64,000 nucleotides of DNA from Ottelia alismoides (Eukaryota > Streptophyta > Magnoliopsida > Alismatales > Hydrocharitaceae), in the NCBI GenBank assembly GCA_037367405.1, contig JAZKJV010009630.1, positions 1 through 64,000 of the forward strand, given 5' to 3'. Under the pieces are notes generated by a model. The model did no database searches and had not been told where the DNA came from. It saw only the letters and a list, made by a program, of their open reading frames with translations. The first letter of the stretch is position 1. Every line of letters begins with the position of its first letter. Below are positions 13,281 through 24,537 of this stretch, in pieces. A program made the position numbers and the translations under genes.

Positions 13281-13840
13281 AGATTGCAACGGAAGTTGCG
13301 GATTTGTACTTGGAATATTGGCACTTTAACTGGAAAATTGCTGGAGATAGTGGATACAATGGAAAGAATGAAGATTCATATACTATGTCTTCAAGAGACT
13401 GGATGGATTGGAGAGAAAGTAAGGAAGATCGAGAAGGCATGCTTTAAACTTTGGTATTCATGTAAAGATAGGGGTAGAAATGGTATTGGAGTGGTTGTTC
13501 ATAAGGATTTGAAGGATTGTGTGATTGAGGTGAAAAGATTCAAGGATCGGATTATTTTGTTAAAATTAGTGCTTGAAGAGGAAAGTCTGAATATCATCTC
13601 AGTTTATGCATCGCAAATTGGTTTAGATGAAAGGACTAAACAAGCTCTTTGGGAGGATTTGGATAAGATTTTACAAGGAATCCTACAAGAGAGATGATTT
13701 GCATAGGTGGAGATCTTAATGGACATGTGCGAAAAAATGCTTCAGGGGATGCTAGTGTTCATGGAGGACATGCTTTTGGGATAGAAATCAACAGGGAAAA
13801 GTCATTCTGGATTCTGTAACGACATGTGATCTCTTCATAG
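13281..13840 (+). pseudogene. RTE LINE endonuclease domain (broken)
   Basis: Open to the stop at 13697, this reads as an exonuclease-endonuclease-phosphatase fold enzyme: the N-terminal WNIGTLTGK, the LCLQETGW motif with the catalytic Glu, and the NGIGVVVHKDL strand. After a frameshift near 13680 the GGDLNGHVG-type motif continues in another frame. Plant and animal genomes often mis-annotate this domain as 'craniofacial development protein 2-like'. It is LINE-encoded. Confidence 0.8.
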
Positions 13841-14095
13841 CAAACACTCTTTTCAAGAAGAGGAAGGAGCATTTACTTACTTATAAGAGTTGGCCAACTG
13901 GAGCACAAATAGATTACTTTGCGTTGAGGAGAAGAGATCGGTTTTGTTGTAAAGAATGCAAGGTAATCCCAAGAGAGAGTTTGACAACCCAACATCGCTT
14001 GTTAGTATTGGATGTACAAATAAAAGGGCTGGTAAAGAAAAAGGAGGGTTCCTAAGATCACTAGAACTAGATGGTGGAATCTTCCACTGAAGCAA

Positions 14096-15070
14096 TTGAG
14101 CTTCAGGGAGAAGGTTTCAGAAGACTTATCTTGGGATTGTAGTAGAAGTGCAAACGAGATGTGGGAGGCAGTAACATCTTGTATCCGAAAGATAGCCAAA
14201 GAGATGCTAGGCGAGTCAATGGGTGGAGCTCTACGTCAAAAGGAGGCTTGGTGGTGGAGTGAAGGGGTGCATGCGAAGCTAAAAATCAAAAGAGCATGCT
14301 TTAAAGCTATGTCTAAAGATAGAACATAGGAAGCTATCATAAACTACAAAATAGCGAAGAAGGAAGCAAAGAAGGCTGAGAGCGAACCTAAGTCAAAAGC
14401 TTATGAAGTTTTGTATAAAAATCTCGACTCTAAGGAGGGCCATAAAGATATATTCAGGTTGTCCAAAGCAAGAGAAAGAAAGACCAAAGACCTTTCTCAA
14501 GTGAGATGCATTAAGGACGAGGAAGATCACATGCTTGTTACTCATAAGGATATAGAGACTCTATGGGAGCAATACTTCCATAAACTTTACATTGGGGAAG
14601 GAAATAGAGAGATCACTTTGGGTGATCTAGGTAGTAGTAAAAGTTACTTGAATCGTGCAAGCTATAGAATACAAAGAACGGAAGTAGAGGAGGATTTGAA
14701 GGTTATGAGACATGGGAAAGGTGTATGACCGGATGACATCCCTGTAGAAGTATGAAGAATTTTAGGTGAGCGCAGTTTGACTTGGCTTACGAATCTATTC
14801 AATGCTATTTGGCAAAGCAAGAAAGTGCCTGAGGATTGGAGGAGGAGTATCGTGGTGCCTCTTTACAAGAATAAAGGAGACATTCAAAATTGTTCAAATT
14901 AAAGACGTATCAAGTTGATGAGTCACACTATGAAAATTTGGGAACGTGTGATCGAAAGAAGGTTGAGGTAAGTTTCTAACGTAAAAGAAAACCAATTCGG
15001 ATTCATGCCATGTCTCTCAACTATTGAAGCCATCCATTTGCTAAGGAAAACAATGGAGACTTATAGAGCT
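14096..15070 (+). pseudogene. RTE LINE linker and N-terminal reverse transcriptase (broken)
   Basis: Pieces at 14096-14329 and 14411-14728 are the charged linker between endonuclease and reverse transcriptase, including a [14 protein letters not shown] stretch also seen in the intronic RTE copy near 26960. The region 14760-15068 gives reverse transcriptase motifs ([27 protein letters not shown]). The frame breaks several times. Reading stops at about 15070-15080, where the copia LTR begins. Confidence 0.75.
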
Positions 15071-15080
15071 TGTGAATAAA

Positions 15081-15222
15081 TGCAAACTGTGTGTTTATTT
15101 CAATGGGTCTAGGAGTCCTTATATAGGAAAACCCTAGAAACCCTAGAGAGTACAGTACAGTGGCAAAATGCTGAAATACCCCTGTGGGGTTACAATAGAA
15201 GAACAAAATGTATTTTCTAACA
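15081..15222 (-). repeat. 3' LTR of the minus-strand copia
   Basis: Read on the minus strand, the 142-bp LTR starts TGTTAGAAAATAC just after the polypurine tract. It has a CTATATAAGGACT promoter segment and ends in CACACAGTTTGCA. No second copy is visible at the other end of the element. Confidence 0.8.
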
Positions 15223-15229
15223 CTCCCCC

Positions 15230-18200
15230 TCAAGTTGGAGCATGTCCCTCAATCATGCCCAACTTAGAAGTTATCCATAAAAGACGCTTCTTTGGTAGTG
15301 CTTTAGTAAACATGTTTGTAAGTTGAAGATCTGTAGAGATATGTGGTGTGACGATCTGCCCTCCTCGTATTGCATCTCGAATGAAGTGACAGTCAACTTC
15401 AATGTGTTTCGTCCGTTCATGAAATACTGGATTGGTGGCAATGTATGTAGTTGACTTGTTATCACAGTATAGCGGTGTAGGAGTAGTAGCAGGGAACCCA
15501 AGGTCTCGTAGAAAAGATACAAGCCATGTAATCTCACAAACAGCATGGGCCATTACCCTATATTCCGCCTCTGCACTTGGTCTGGAGACCACGGTTTGCT
15601 TTTTGCTTCTCCATGTAACAAGGTTACCACCAACAAACATAGCATAGCCTGTAATGGATCGTCTGTCCTCAGGAGAACTGGCGTAATCAGCATCTGCATA
15701 AGCAGTGATATCAGTATGACCATTGACCCTATAGATGAGCCCTCGCCCTGGTGATTCCTTCAAGTATCAAAAGATCATAAGGACATCATGCCAATGACTG
15801 TAAAGAGGTCTTTCCACGTGGCGGTTGGCTCTGCTTACAGCATAAGATATATCATGCCTAGTAACGGTGAGGTGGATTAGTTTACCCACGAGGCTTCTGT
15901 ATCGTGTAATGTCTTCAAACTCAGAATCGGCGGATGTAGCGTGTTTTCGTACCTCTGCAGGGATGCCAGATGGTTTGCATCCAAGTAAATTGACTTCCGT
16001 AAGAATATCCAAGCAGTATTTCCGTTGTGATAGATGTAACCCTTCAGCAGTGCCTATTACCTCAATACCAAGAAAGTACCGGAGTTGTCCAAGGTCCTTG
16101 GTGACAAACACCTTATGAAGGAAGGCCTTGGTCTCTAGAATTTCATTATCATCGTCACCAGTGACCACTATATCATCAACATAGACAGCGAGTATCATAG
16201 TGCCAGTGGATCGTTGTCTAATAAACATAGAGTAATTAGATGTTGTCTTATGAAAGCCAAGAGAGCTGATTTCAGTGGTAAGTCTGTCGAACCAGGCTCG
16301 AGGACTCTTCTTTAGGCCATAGATGGCCTTATGAAGTCGGCACACATACTCCCCATCGACGGAGTAACCCGGCGGCTGCATCATATAGACCTCCTCTTCG
16401 AGATCATCGTATAGGAAGGCATTCTTTACATCCAGCTAAAAATTGGCCAATTCTTGTTAGCTGCAACAGAGAGTATTGTGCGAATGGAACCCATCCTAGC
16501 AACAGGGGAGAAGGTCTCAAAGTAATCAACTCCATATGTCTGAGTGAATCCTTTTGCCACAAGTCCGGCCTTAAGTCTGTCAATAGAACCATCTGGAGAT
16601 TTTTTGGTCGTAAAGACCCATCTGCAAGCAACAGGCTTGATGCCTGTAGGACATGGCACAAGATCCCATGTGCCCCTGGATGTGAGTGCATCCATTTCTT
16701 CATTCATGGCATGTCGCCAACCTGAATCTTGGAAGGCACTGTGATGATCTTTCGGAATGGAGATAGTCATTAGGGCATCTGCATATTGTTTGTCAGTGCA
16801 CGAGATTCCAGAAGTAGTAGTAAAGTTAGACATAGGATAAGAGGTACACTTTCTCTTTTGCTTCCGTAATGCAATCGGCAGGTCTTCTGGATCATCCGGG
16901 ACAGTAGTGGAGGGGACTGTTGAAGATGACATATCATCCTGAGGCAGAGGTATGGGTAGAGGGACATCTGGTGGTGAGTTCCGAGATCGATGGGTGTAGA
17001 TGATTGGTGTTGGAGGAAGATCTAGAGGGACATCAGTGACAGGTTGTGTGAAGAAGCTGGTTTGCTCAAAGAAAGTTACATCTGCAGAGATGTAGTATCG
17101 ACTATCAATAGGATCATAACATATGTAACCTTTTTGAGTGTAGGAGTAACCAAGGAAAACACATTTGATGGCACAAGGGGATATTTTATCCTTGGTATGA
17201 AAATTGTGGACAAAGGAGACACACCCAAAAATCCGTAGAGGCAGAGGAAAGGGAAGATCATTAGGCTGAAGTAAAGAGAATGGTGTGGAGCCTTTGAGAG
17301 TAAGAGAGGGAATCATGTTGATAAGATGGATTGAAGTGAGAACAACACCACCCCAGTATGTTTTGGGAATTTTCATCTGGGTGAGAAGGGAACGAGCAAT
17401 GTTTAAGAGATAACGAAGCTTGCGTTCAGCAACCCCATTCTGCCGAGAGGTATAAGGACAAGAGTTTTGATGTATTGTCCCATTGGAAGCAAAGAAATAA
17501 GAAAGATCTCTTTGAGTAAACTCCAAGGCATTATCTGAGCGGAAGATCTGAATATTAGATGAAAAATAATTTTTGGCATAAGCAAAGAAACCTTTGACAA
17601 TTTTATTGATTTCTGAGCATTCTTTAAGAAGATAGACCCAGGATGAACTGCTATAATCATCCACAAAGACAACAAAATAGCGGTGTCCACCAATGGTTCG
17701 GACATGACAAGGTCCCCAAACATCACAGTGAATTAATGAGAAAGACATAGTACGACAGGGTTCAGTCCTAGCAGGAAAAGATGTACGGTGATGTTTTCTG
17801 AACTGACATGCCTCACACTCGAAGGGTTTAAGCATGGACAGTTCAGGGAACGTTAAGGAAAGAGATTTAGCAGAGGGGTGACCTAGACGAAGATGCCAGA
17901 GAAGAGGATCAACAGAGATGGAAGTTGCGCCAGCGAAACCAGAGTTGGAAGGGATATCAAGACAATATAAGTCATTCTTCTCATGTCCCCCACCAAAGAT
18001 CTGTCTCGTCCGGATGTCCTGAAAATAACAACATAAATCATCAAATATCACGCGGCAATTGAGTTCCGTGCATAATTTGTGAACAGACAACAGACTGAGG
18101 GGAAAAGCAGGAGCACAGTAAACATCCGTTAGCCTAAGTTTGGGGCTAAATTCCATGGTCCCCGCACTAGTGATAGGTGAGTAGGCGCCATTGGACACAT

Positions 18201-19381
18201 GAACATGCTTCACCGTAGAGGGCTCCCTAGGAGAGGTGAGGAGACTACATTCTCCTGTGAGGTGGGTCGAGGCACCCGAGTCGATGATCCAGGTAGAAGT
18301 AGAGGTAGAGGCAGAACTGGCAATCATACCTGTGGTGGCTGCTAGAGTCGCAGTAGGGCCTGAAGTTGTAGTGTCGACAATTGGGTTCTGAAGGAGTTGG
18401 CGAAGACGAGCATATTCTGCAGCAGTAAAAGACACTGGAGCATCTGTGGGAGACTGAGCTTGGGAGGTCTCCATAGTATCATAAGTGTTGTCATAAGGTG
18501 TTGCCTCATATGCATTATTGGCTTTGGGCATGCCAAAGGTAACCCAGCATTTGTCATATGAATGGTTCCAACTGCCACAATGAGTACATGCTGGATAACG
18601 AGCATTAGAAAAATCACGACCACGGCCGCGTCCTGAGTCACATCCACGTCCCTGCTCTCGTCCTTGACCGCGACCAAACGTACGGCTTCGTCCTCCTTGG
18701 AAAGGTGGGCGTCCTCCTGCAAAGTAAGCAGTAGTGTATGCATTGGGAGGTGGGTTGGGCAACTCCAGCTCCTGTAGTCTGCCAAAAATAGTTTCAAGGG
18801 ACGGTAGGGCAGCCACCGTCAAGAATTGGTCTTTGACAGATTTATATCTAGGGTGTAAGCCTGAGAGAAAACGGTACACCTGCCATTCTGCTCTTTCACC
18901 TATTTGCTTGTCACAGCAGGCAGGTTGAAATATAAGCACTTCTTCAAATAACCCTGTGAGAAGCCTATAATATTCTATCAAAGATGTTTCTCCTTGATTT
19001 GCAGACCAAATCCTTGTGTAAATGTCAGAAAGCCTGGATTTGGTTGTTTTCTGGGAGTATGTTTTCCCAAGACTCTCCCACATTTTTTTGCAGTTGTTTG
19101 TAGAGCAAATTTGACGCAATATTAGGATTAACGCTATTCGTCATCCAAGTGATTACCTGGCAATTGTCGACGTACCAGGTGTCATAGTTGGCGTCTGTCT
19201 CGGCAGGCGGATTGGCAGTGAGAATGTAGATCTTGCGCTGACCACCAATGAATATTTTGAAGGATCGAGACCATAGTACGTAGTTCTCCGATCCCTTCAG
19301 TTTGATAGAGGTGCCATGTACCATCATAGATGAGGTAGGGTACAGGGACTTGGAGTCTGAAGATGCAGGAGCAGATGCCAT
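15230..19381 (-). pseudogene. copia gag-pol polyprotein, three lesions
   Basis: The minus-strand reading starts at 19381 (MASAPASSDSKSL). Domains are gag (UBN2-type), a CCHC knuckle (CTHCGSWNHSYDKC, about 18560-18600), protease with DSGAST (near 18265), GAG-pre-integrase (LWHLRLGHPS), an integrase core with HCDVWGP, reverse transcriptase with YVDDIVV (near 16175), and RNase H ending EGHAPT at 15230. Only three defects stand out. There is a frameshift at an A7 tract in gag (about 19083-19089). A one-base loss lies just before LDVKNAFLY (about 16436-16440). A TGA falls at 15764-15766 where relatives have Arg, consistent with C-to-T decay of CGA. Without these the frame would be about 1380 codons, usual for copia. 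Confidence 0.85.
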
Positions 19382-19440
19382 GGTGGCCGCAGTGGTCCAA
19401 AAACAATGACCTAGTATGCTGAGGTATTAGAGATCATACG

Positions 19441-19853
19441 CAATTAGCAGACCATGCTGATATAGTCCGTGCAGAAGACCATCAATCTACGGTTGGGTGT
19501 CGGGCCGTGGGAGCCTAGGGTGCTGGGAGGCGGAGGCGCAAGGGCCTTGCGAAGAGGCAGGGGCCTGGTGGGAGAGCCCGGCAGGAGCAGGGGCAGGGAC
19601 ACCTGGGGGCGGGAGCAGGGGCGCCGGGGGGCGTCCTGGCGGGAGGAGGCCTAGCGGGAGGGGCGACAAGAGGGGCGGTGGCGTGGGAGGAAGGCGCTGG
19701 GAGGAGGCCTGATGGGAGGGGCGCCTGGAGGCGGGAGGGGCGCCTGAGGGCGGGAGGGGCGCCTGGGAGGACGACGCTGGGAGGAGGCCCGGCGGAGGCC
19801 CTAGGGATCGCACATGGCGAGGATGTAACCCTTCAGCAGTGCGTATTTCAATG
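19441..19853. other. GC-rich block with junction filler between copia and LINE
   Basis: Positions 19480-19815 are very rich in G on the + strand (GGGAGGGGCGCCTG-like units repeated imperfectly), unlike anything nearby. Open frames through it are Gly/Arg- or Pro-rich and low-complexity, so I do not call a gene. The segment 19822-19842 repeats 21 bases of this copia's own reverse transcriptase region (16033-16053). It is followed by a 10-base TATTTCAATG also found in the LTR (15096-15105), after which LINE sequence resumes. Confidence 0.6.
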
Positions 19854-20928
19854 ACTAAAATGAATAACCTCCCTGTGATCTTTATTGATTTGGAGAAGGC
19901 TTATCATTCTGTCCCACGAGAGATATTGCGGAGAGTTTTAGAGAAGAGACAAGTACCTGTCCTATATACTAACCTCATACAAGGACATGTATGTTAGGGC
20001 TTTATCTTGTGTAAGGACCCCGTCTGGGAAAACTACTATTTTGACATCAACATTAGTTTACATAAAGGTTCAACTTTGAGTTCATTTCTTTTTACTTTGA
20101 TTATGAATGAGTTGACAAGTTACATTCAGGATAAGTTAAATTGGTGTGTTATTTGCTGATGATATCGTATTGATTGACGAGATTAGGGATGGAGTAAATG
20201 AGAAGCTTGAGGCCTGGAGACATGAGTTGGAGGCTAAAGGATTTTGTATAACTAGGGTTTAGACGGAATATATGGAGTGGACATTCGATGGTGGCAATGG
20301 TGAAGGAATCGAGGTGAAGATTGGTTATGATAACATTTGGAAGAGAGATTCTTTTAGATATCTGGGATATATTTTACAATATGATGGGGAAATTGATGGA
20401 GATGTTACTAATAGAATAAATGTAGGCTGCCTAAAGTGGAGAGGAGCCTTTGATGTTCTCTGTGATAAGAAAATTCCTTTAAAAAATAAAGGAATGTTTA
20501 GAAAGCAGTTGTGAGACATGCTTTGCTTTATGGATCTGAATGTTGGCCTGTGAACCATAGACATGTGCAAAGAATGGTTGTAGCAGAAATGAAAATGCTA
20601 AGGTAGATGTGTGGACACACACACACACACACATAGAGATCAGATTCAGAATAATGCAATTAGAAAGAAAGTTGATGTAACTCCGACTGAGGATAAGATG
20701 CGAGAAAATCGCTTAAAATGGTTTGGTCATTTGCAAAGAAGATCAGCTGATGCACCGGTTAGGAGATGCGAGTGTTGAGATGTTGAGCCGGCTAAGAGAG
20801 GGCGAGGAAGGCCCAAGAAGTGTTGGAAAGACCATACTAAGGGATCTTAGTTTTGTGGACATAAGCCCGAGATTGATCAAAGATAGATATGAATGGAGGC
20901 GAAGAATCCATGTAGCTGACCCTACTTA
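19854..20928 (+). pseudogene. RTE LINE reverse transcriptase, C-terminal half (broken)
   Basis: The region begins with VIFIDLEKAYHSVPRE, the conserved reverse transcriptase motif that follows the part ending at 15070. The catalytic FADDIVLI box is near 20150. The stretch at 20272-20514 (EYMEWTFDGG...DSFRYLGYILQYDGEI) matches the downstream thumb region and is nearly the same as the intronic copy at 25686-26012. Stops separate the blocks. Confidence 0.8.
20612..20632. repeat. (CA)n microsatellite
   Basis: About nine CA units lie inside the LINE, where the protein would read CGHTRxxxIRN. The repeat has expanded within the LINE coding region and breaks the frame further. Confidence 0.8.
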
Positions 20929-20959
20929 ATTGTGGGAACATGCTTTGTTGTTGTTGTTG

Positions 20960-22469
20960 GATCATGTAGATCATATGGTCATTAGTCGTACTTCTGTGCC
21001 CAAATGTGGGCCATCTGGTAGTATGATCAAATGGCTCACATGCATCTTCAACCTCCGGCTGATGTGCCTTCAGGAGACGCAGCACTTCGAGCCTTACACT
21101 CTTATATGGTTTCTTTAGTCGAGTTCACATGGCATCCATAAGTCCCCTATTTCGCGCCAAACTCTCCATGGTGGTTGTGTCCTTCCCAAGCTTCAACTAG
21201 TGGTGGCTAAAACGACCACCCTAACTACTTGGAAACCCACACTTCCACCACCTCAAAACCCCTTCTGACGACCATCCTCCGCATCCTCCCTTTATTGGAG
21301 AAGCCTCTGAGCATCAACTGCTTTGAGTGACAGGGAGAGAAAGGGAGAGAGGGGGGGGGGGGATCATGAGAGCGAGGAAGGAGCACTATTCTCAAGCAAG
21401 ATCCACGACGATTGAGTCATGTCGCGGTGCTTCCAGCTCGCTCGAGCTTAGTTCTTCTAGCCCAAGAACTTCAAGAAACGACCGGAGCAATTAGAGCTCC
21501 ATCCCCATGCTTACTATTCTCTATGCGCCCTCTGTTCTTCATCTTCCCCGGGTAAGCTTATGATCTTTATTTTATTCTTTTTTCTCCATTTCATTCTAAC
21601 TTGCGCACACACTCAATATTAGTTCTGATCACCTTTACATTTCTGCCTCCTCATTGCCATCTTCACACATCCTCTAGGCGTTCCCATCGTCCTCCCGATC
21701 ATCACCACCACCTCGCTCTTCATCCCTTGTCGGCAAGTCAAAGGATCCATTAGGGTCACTATATCCATTCATCCCCGGGCCCTTGTCTCACCTTCATTTC
21801 ACCCCATCCTCTTTTCCTCGCTTTGGTTTTCACTCTAACCCATGCATGTCTTCGAATACTTCATTGATCGGAGGTCTACACCTCGCTCAGATCTCCATCG
21901 CCTTCCTTCGATGAACCAACACCGAGTTGTTGATCGAGACCACTCCAGGAATTTTCCGAGCTGCCAAACAGTTGAGTTATCCGCATAGATAACTTGGAAC
22001 ATTGAATCAAATGATCGGTTCGACCGATTGGAAACCTAGAATAGGGAGAAGGGGAGAATACATGCATTGACAAAGGGACGATACCATGATCGGTTCGACC
22101 GCTCTCAAAGGCAAAGGGACGGTACCGTTGAATTTTTATATGCAAACTTAAGAAAGGGGAGAAGACATGCATTGACAAAATATATGGAAGTAGAGGATAT
22201 AAATTAATATCATACCATTGCCAAACATGGAAATAAATCACGAATAATTTTAAAGAATTTGCTTTTAATTTAATAAATAGAAATTACATGTTAAAAATGA
22301 ATAGTTGAATTGACGGTTTGATTCAATTGAGTCAAGCGGTCCAACAAGTTTTGTTCGATATTCATTCTTTTTAGTAATAAAGCAGCTGGTTGGGCTGTTT
22401 TTCCTCCAATTCTTCATTATCCCGATTGAACCCCCATTCGGGGTTAAAACCCAGGTGCAATCCATTGTC
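20960..22469. other. Intergenic DNA between LINE and CSLD promoter
   Basis: No supported gene. It includes a G11 run near 21351-21361, a CT-rich leader-like stretch around 21480-21850, and a direct repeat. The phrase GGGGAGAA(T/G)ACATGCATTGACAAA occurs near 22050 and again near 22158. Two copies of GATCGGTTCGACCG lie near 22014 and 22090. Confidence 0.4.
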
Positions 22470-22680
22470 AAGGATATGCATATTCTTGGAAGTTAAGCCT
22501 TGGGCTCATATTTATACGATCTCTTGATCCTATTTAAACTTCTGTGTTTTAAGGATATGTATATTCTTGGAAGTTAACTTTGCTTGATCCTATTGAAATA
22601 TCGTTTTTTATAAGGATATGCATATTTTTGGAAGTTAATCTTGCACTCATATTTATATGATCACTTAATCCTATATAAAC
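22470..22680 (+). repeat. Three-copy tandem repeat in the CSLD upstream region
   Basis: Three units start at 22470, 22551 and 22612. Each begins AAGGATATG(C/T)ATATT and TTGGAAGTTAA and continues to a (C/A)TTGATCCTAT-type end. Unit lengths are about 81, 61 and 68 bp, and the middle unit has a deletion. The ends differ: CCTATTTAAACT in copy 1, CCTATTGAAAT in copy 2, CCTATATAAACC in copy 3. The last copy therefore carries the only good TATA box. The position directly before the inferred 5' UTR suggests a promoter repeat. Confidence 0.7.
22672..22679 (+). promoter_or_regulatory. Candidate TATA box for CSLD
   Basis: TATATAAA at the end of the third upstream repeat unit would place transcription start near 22700-22710. 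That gives a leader of about 390 nt before the inferred 5'-UTR donor at 23094. No transcript evidence is available here. Confidence 0.35.
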
Positions 22681-23093
22681 CTGTTTTTTTAGATTTTTTT
22701 TCTTGATTTGGTCATTTTTTCAAACTTTTCTTCCGTAGTAGGTAGAAAAATATACCAGCCCAAAAAAAAAACAAAATATTTTCGAACAAGCAAATATTCT
22801 CCGTATAAGGAGACATGCCCGGAATAACGGAAATTAGCGTCAAAGTCTCCAAGTCCTTTTTCTCTAATCAAATCCTCGAGATTGGCGAAGCATGACAGAG
22901 GATTACAGCCGTCTCCAGCACGAAAACAACGCGCCACTTCAGTGAAGTCCTCCCCCTGCGGAGCACCACACCGCCTTGTCCGCCATCCCTTCTTTTTTCC
23001 TCGTGGTGTGAGGAACAGCAACAGATCACTCGCTGCCGCTTCCGCAAAAGAAAAGAACCGAGGAAGGGAACCAAGGGGCCGGCTCTTCTGTGG

Positions 23094-23633
23094 GTGAGTA
23101 CTTCCTGCTACTCCGTTGCCCGTCCTTCTTCATCATCTCTCGTCTCTCTTGCAGCAGATGCGTCTCTTTCTCCTCGCAATGTTGTTGTTAACCCAACTCT
23201 GTTCTTCTTCAGATCCACAGCGAGAGGCTCGGTGGCAAAGGCACTGGCGTGCTCTTCTCTAAATATTCTCTGCCACTATTTTCTGTGGATTTTTAGTGTG
23301 AAGAGTAAAGAAACGACTGCATCTGTCAGATCGGTCTTCTGTGTCTTAGTATGGATCACTTTCTGATCTGGTGAATTTTGTTGGTGGCCACATGAACAAC
23401 TGAAGCTCAGCGCTTCCTCAGGTCGGTAAGGCAAGGTAAGGCAAGCTGGTGATTATTCATCGTTTGTGCTACTCAGTGCATTCTGGATCTGCCAACTTTT
23501 TTGCATTTTGCCTTTTGCCTTTTATTTATGTGATTTTTGCATGTGTACCTGTTAGTTGAAGTGCATTGATCTTACTTACTTCTCTTCTTGCTCATCTGCT
23601 CTGTACTGTGATTCTGCATTTACCTTATTTCAG
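23094..23633 (+). other. CSLD: Probable 5'-UTR intron of CSLD
   Basis: A strong donor (TGG then GTGAGT at 23094) and an acceptor preceded by a pyrimidine-rich tract (TTACCTTATTTCAG ending at 23633) bracket 540 bp of T-rich sequence. The acceptor lies 11 bp before the CSLD start codon. Leader introns just before the ATG are common in plant genes. The call rests on splice consensus and position only. Confidence 0.5.
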
Positions 23634-23644
23634 ATATTCGAGGG

Positions 23645-24537
23645 ATGGAGAACAAGGAGTTGGCGACAAACACTTCATTCAAACCCAGTCGTTTGGGCCT
23701 CATGTCATCCTCTGAACCCAGCAAAACTCACCCCACGTTCTCCTTTGCGGGCAGGAGAACGCAGTCGGGTCGGTGCGTCATCGGATCCTTTGAGGACGTC
23801 GATTCTGAGATTGATAGCGAGAGAAACCATTTCACTGCCTACCATGTTCACATCCCGCCGACGCCTGACAATCAGCCAATGAAGGGATCAGAACTCCCAG
23901 TTGACACCTCCATCTCGGCCAAAGTCGAGGAGCAGTATGTTTCAAGTTCACTCTTCACTGGTGGCTTCAACAGTGTTACCCGAGCCCACCTCATGGACAA
24001 AGTTATTGAGTCTGAGGCCAGCCATCCTCAGATGGCTGGTGCAAAGGGCTCCTCTTGCGCCATTAATGGCTGTGATTCCAAAGTCATGACTGATGAACGT
24101 GGAAATGATATCCTCCCTTGTGAATGCAGTTTCAAGATATGCATGGATTGTTTCACAGATTCTGTCAAGGGTGGCGATGGTAACTGCCCGGGCTGCAAGG
24201 AGCCTTATAAGACCACTGATCTTGATGAAGCAATCAAGAACAGTAACTCTTTATATTCTCTGTCACTGCCACCACCACCACCTGCTGGTCCCTCCAGGAT
24301 GGAGAGGAGATTATCATTGATGAAATCCATGAAGCAGCTGTCACGTAGCCAGACGGGGGATTTTGACCATAATAGGTGGTTATATGAGACAAAGGGAACC
24401 TACGGATATGGTAATGCAATCTGGCCTAAAGAGAGTGGTAATGATAATAATTCAGAACCATCTGAGCTCAAAAGCAAGGCTTGGCGACCTTTGACTCGTA
24501 AATTGAAGATTCCTGCTGCCATCCTTAGTCCATATAG
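23645..24537 (+). CDS. CSLD: CSLD exon 1: N-terminal domain with RING-like zinc finger
   Basis: The exon codes for residues 1-297 plus two bases of codon 298. The start ATG follows the leader acceptor and opens MENKELATN. The segment around 96-135 ([17 protein letters not shown]...) is a CSLD signature, followed by the eight-cysteine zinc domain and [21 protein letters not shown] at about 241-261. The exon ends AG with donor GTATGC. The split Arg codon is completed by the first base of exon 2. Confidence 0.95.

Larger units (their letters stand above)
15081..19440 (-). mobile_element. Ty1/copia retrotransposon, nearly complete but lacking a 5' LTR
   Basis: A relatively young copia on the minus strand. 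From right to left it carries gag, a CCHC zinc knuckle, protease, integrase, reverse transcriptase and RNase H, then a polypurine tract and a 142-bp 3' LTR. The short LTR and gag style suggest an Ale/Retrofit-like lineage (inference). To the right of the gag start (beyond about 19406) there is no LTR and no primer-binding site, only ~70 bp of leader and then a GC-rich block. It sits inside the RTE LINE, between reverse transcriptase codons that would otherwise be nearly contiguous. Confidence 0.85.
13119..20959 (+). mobile_element. RTE-clade LINE, split by a copia insertion
   Basis: A non-LTR retrotransposon lies in two parts, about 13119-15075 and about 19854-20959. The first part has the apurinic-type endonuclease (starting LRICTWNIGTLTGK) and the N-terminal half of the reverse transcriptase (FGFMP.LSTIEAIHLLRK). 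The second part resumes with VIFIDLEKAYHSVPRE, then FADDIVLI and the C-terminal region. It ends in VADPT, a stop and a (TTG)5 tail at 20945-20959, the usual short-repeat 3' end of plant RTE LINEs. Stops and frameshifts throughout make it inactive. The intervening DNA is the minus-strand copia plus a GC-rich block. Confidence 0.85.

Noticed and set aside
13170..13697. Host gene similar to 'craniofacial development protein 2'
   Set aside because: That name is a widespread mis-annotation of the RTE LINE endonuclease. The reverse transcriptase and (TTG)n tail downstream prove the LINE origin.
19469..19813. Gly/Arg-rich (+) and Pro-rich (-) open frames
   Set aside because: They are open only because the block is extremely GC-rich and lacks stop codons. 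There is no start context, no domain, and the block is junction DNA.
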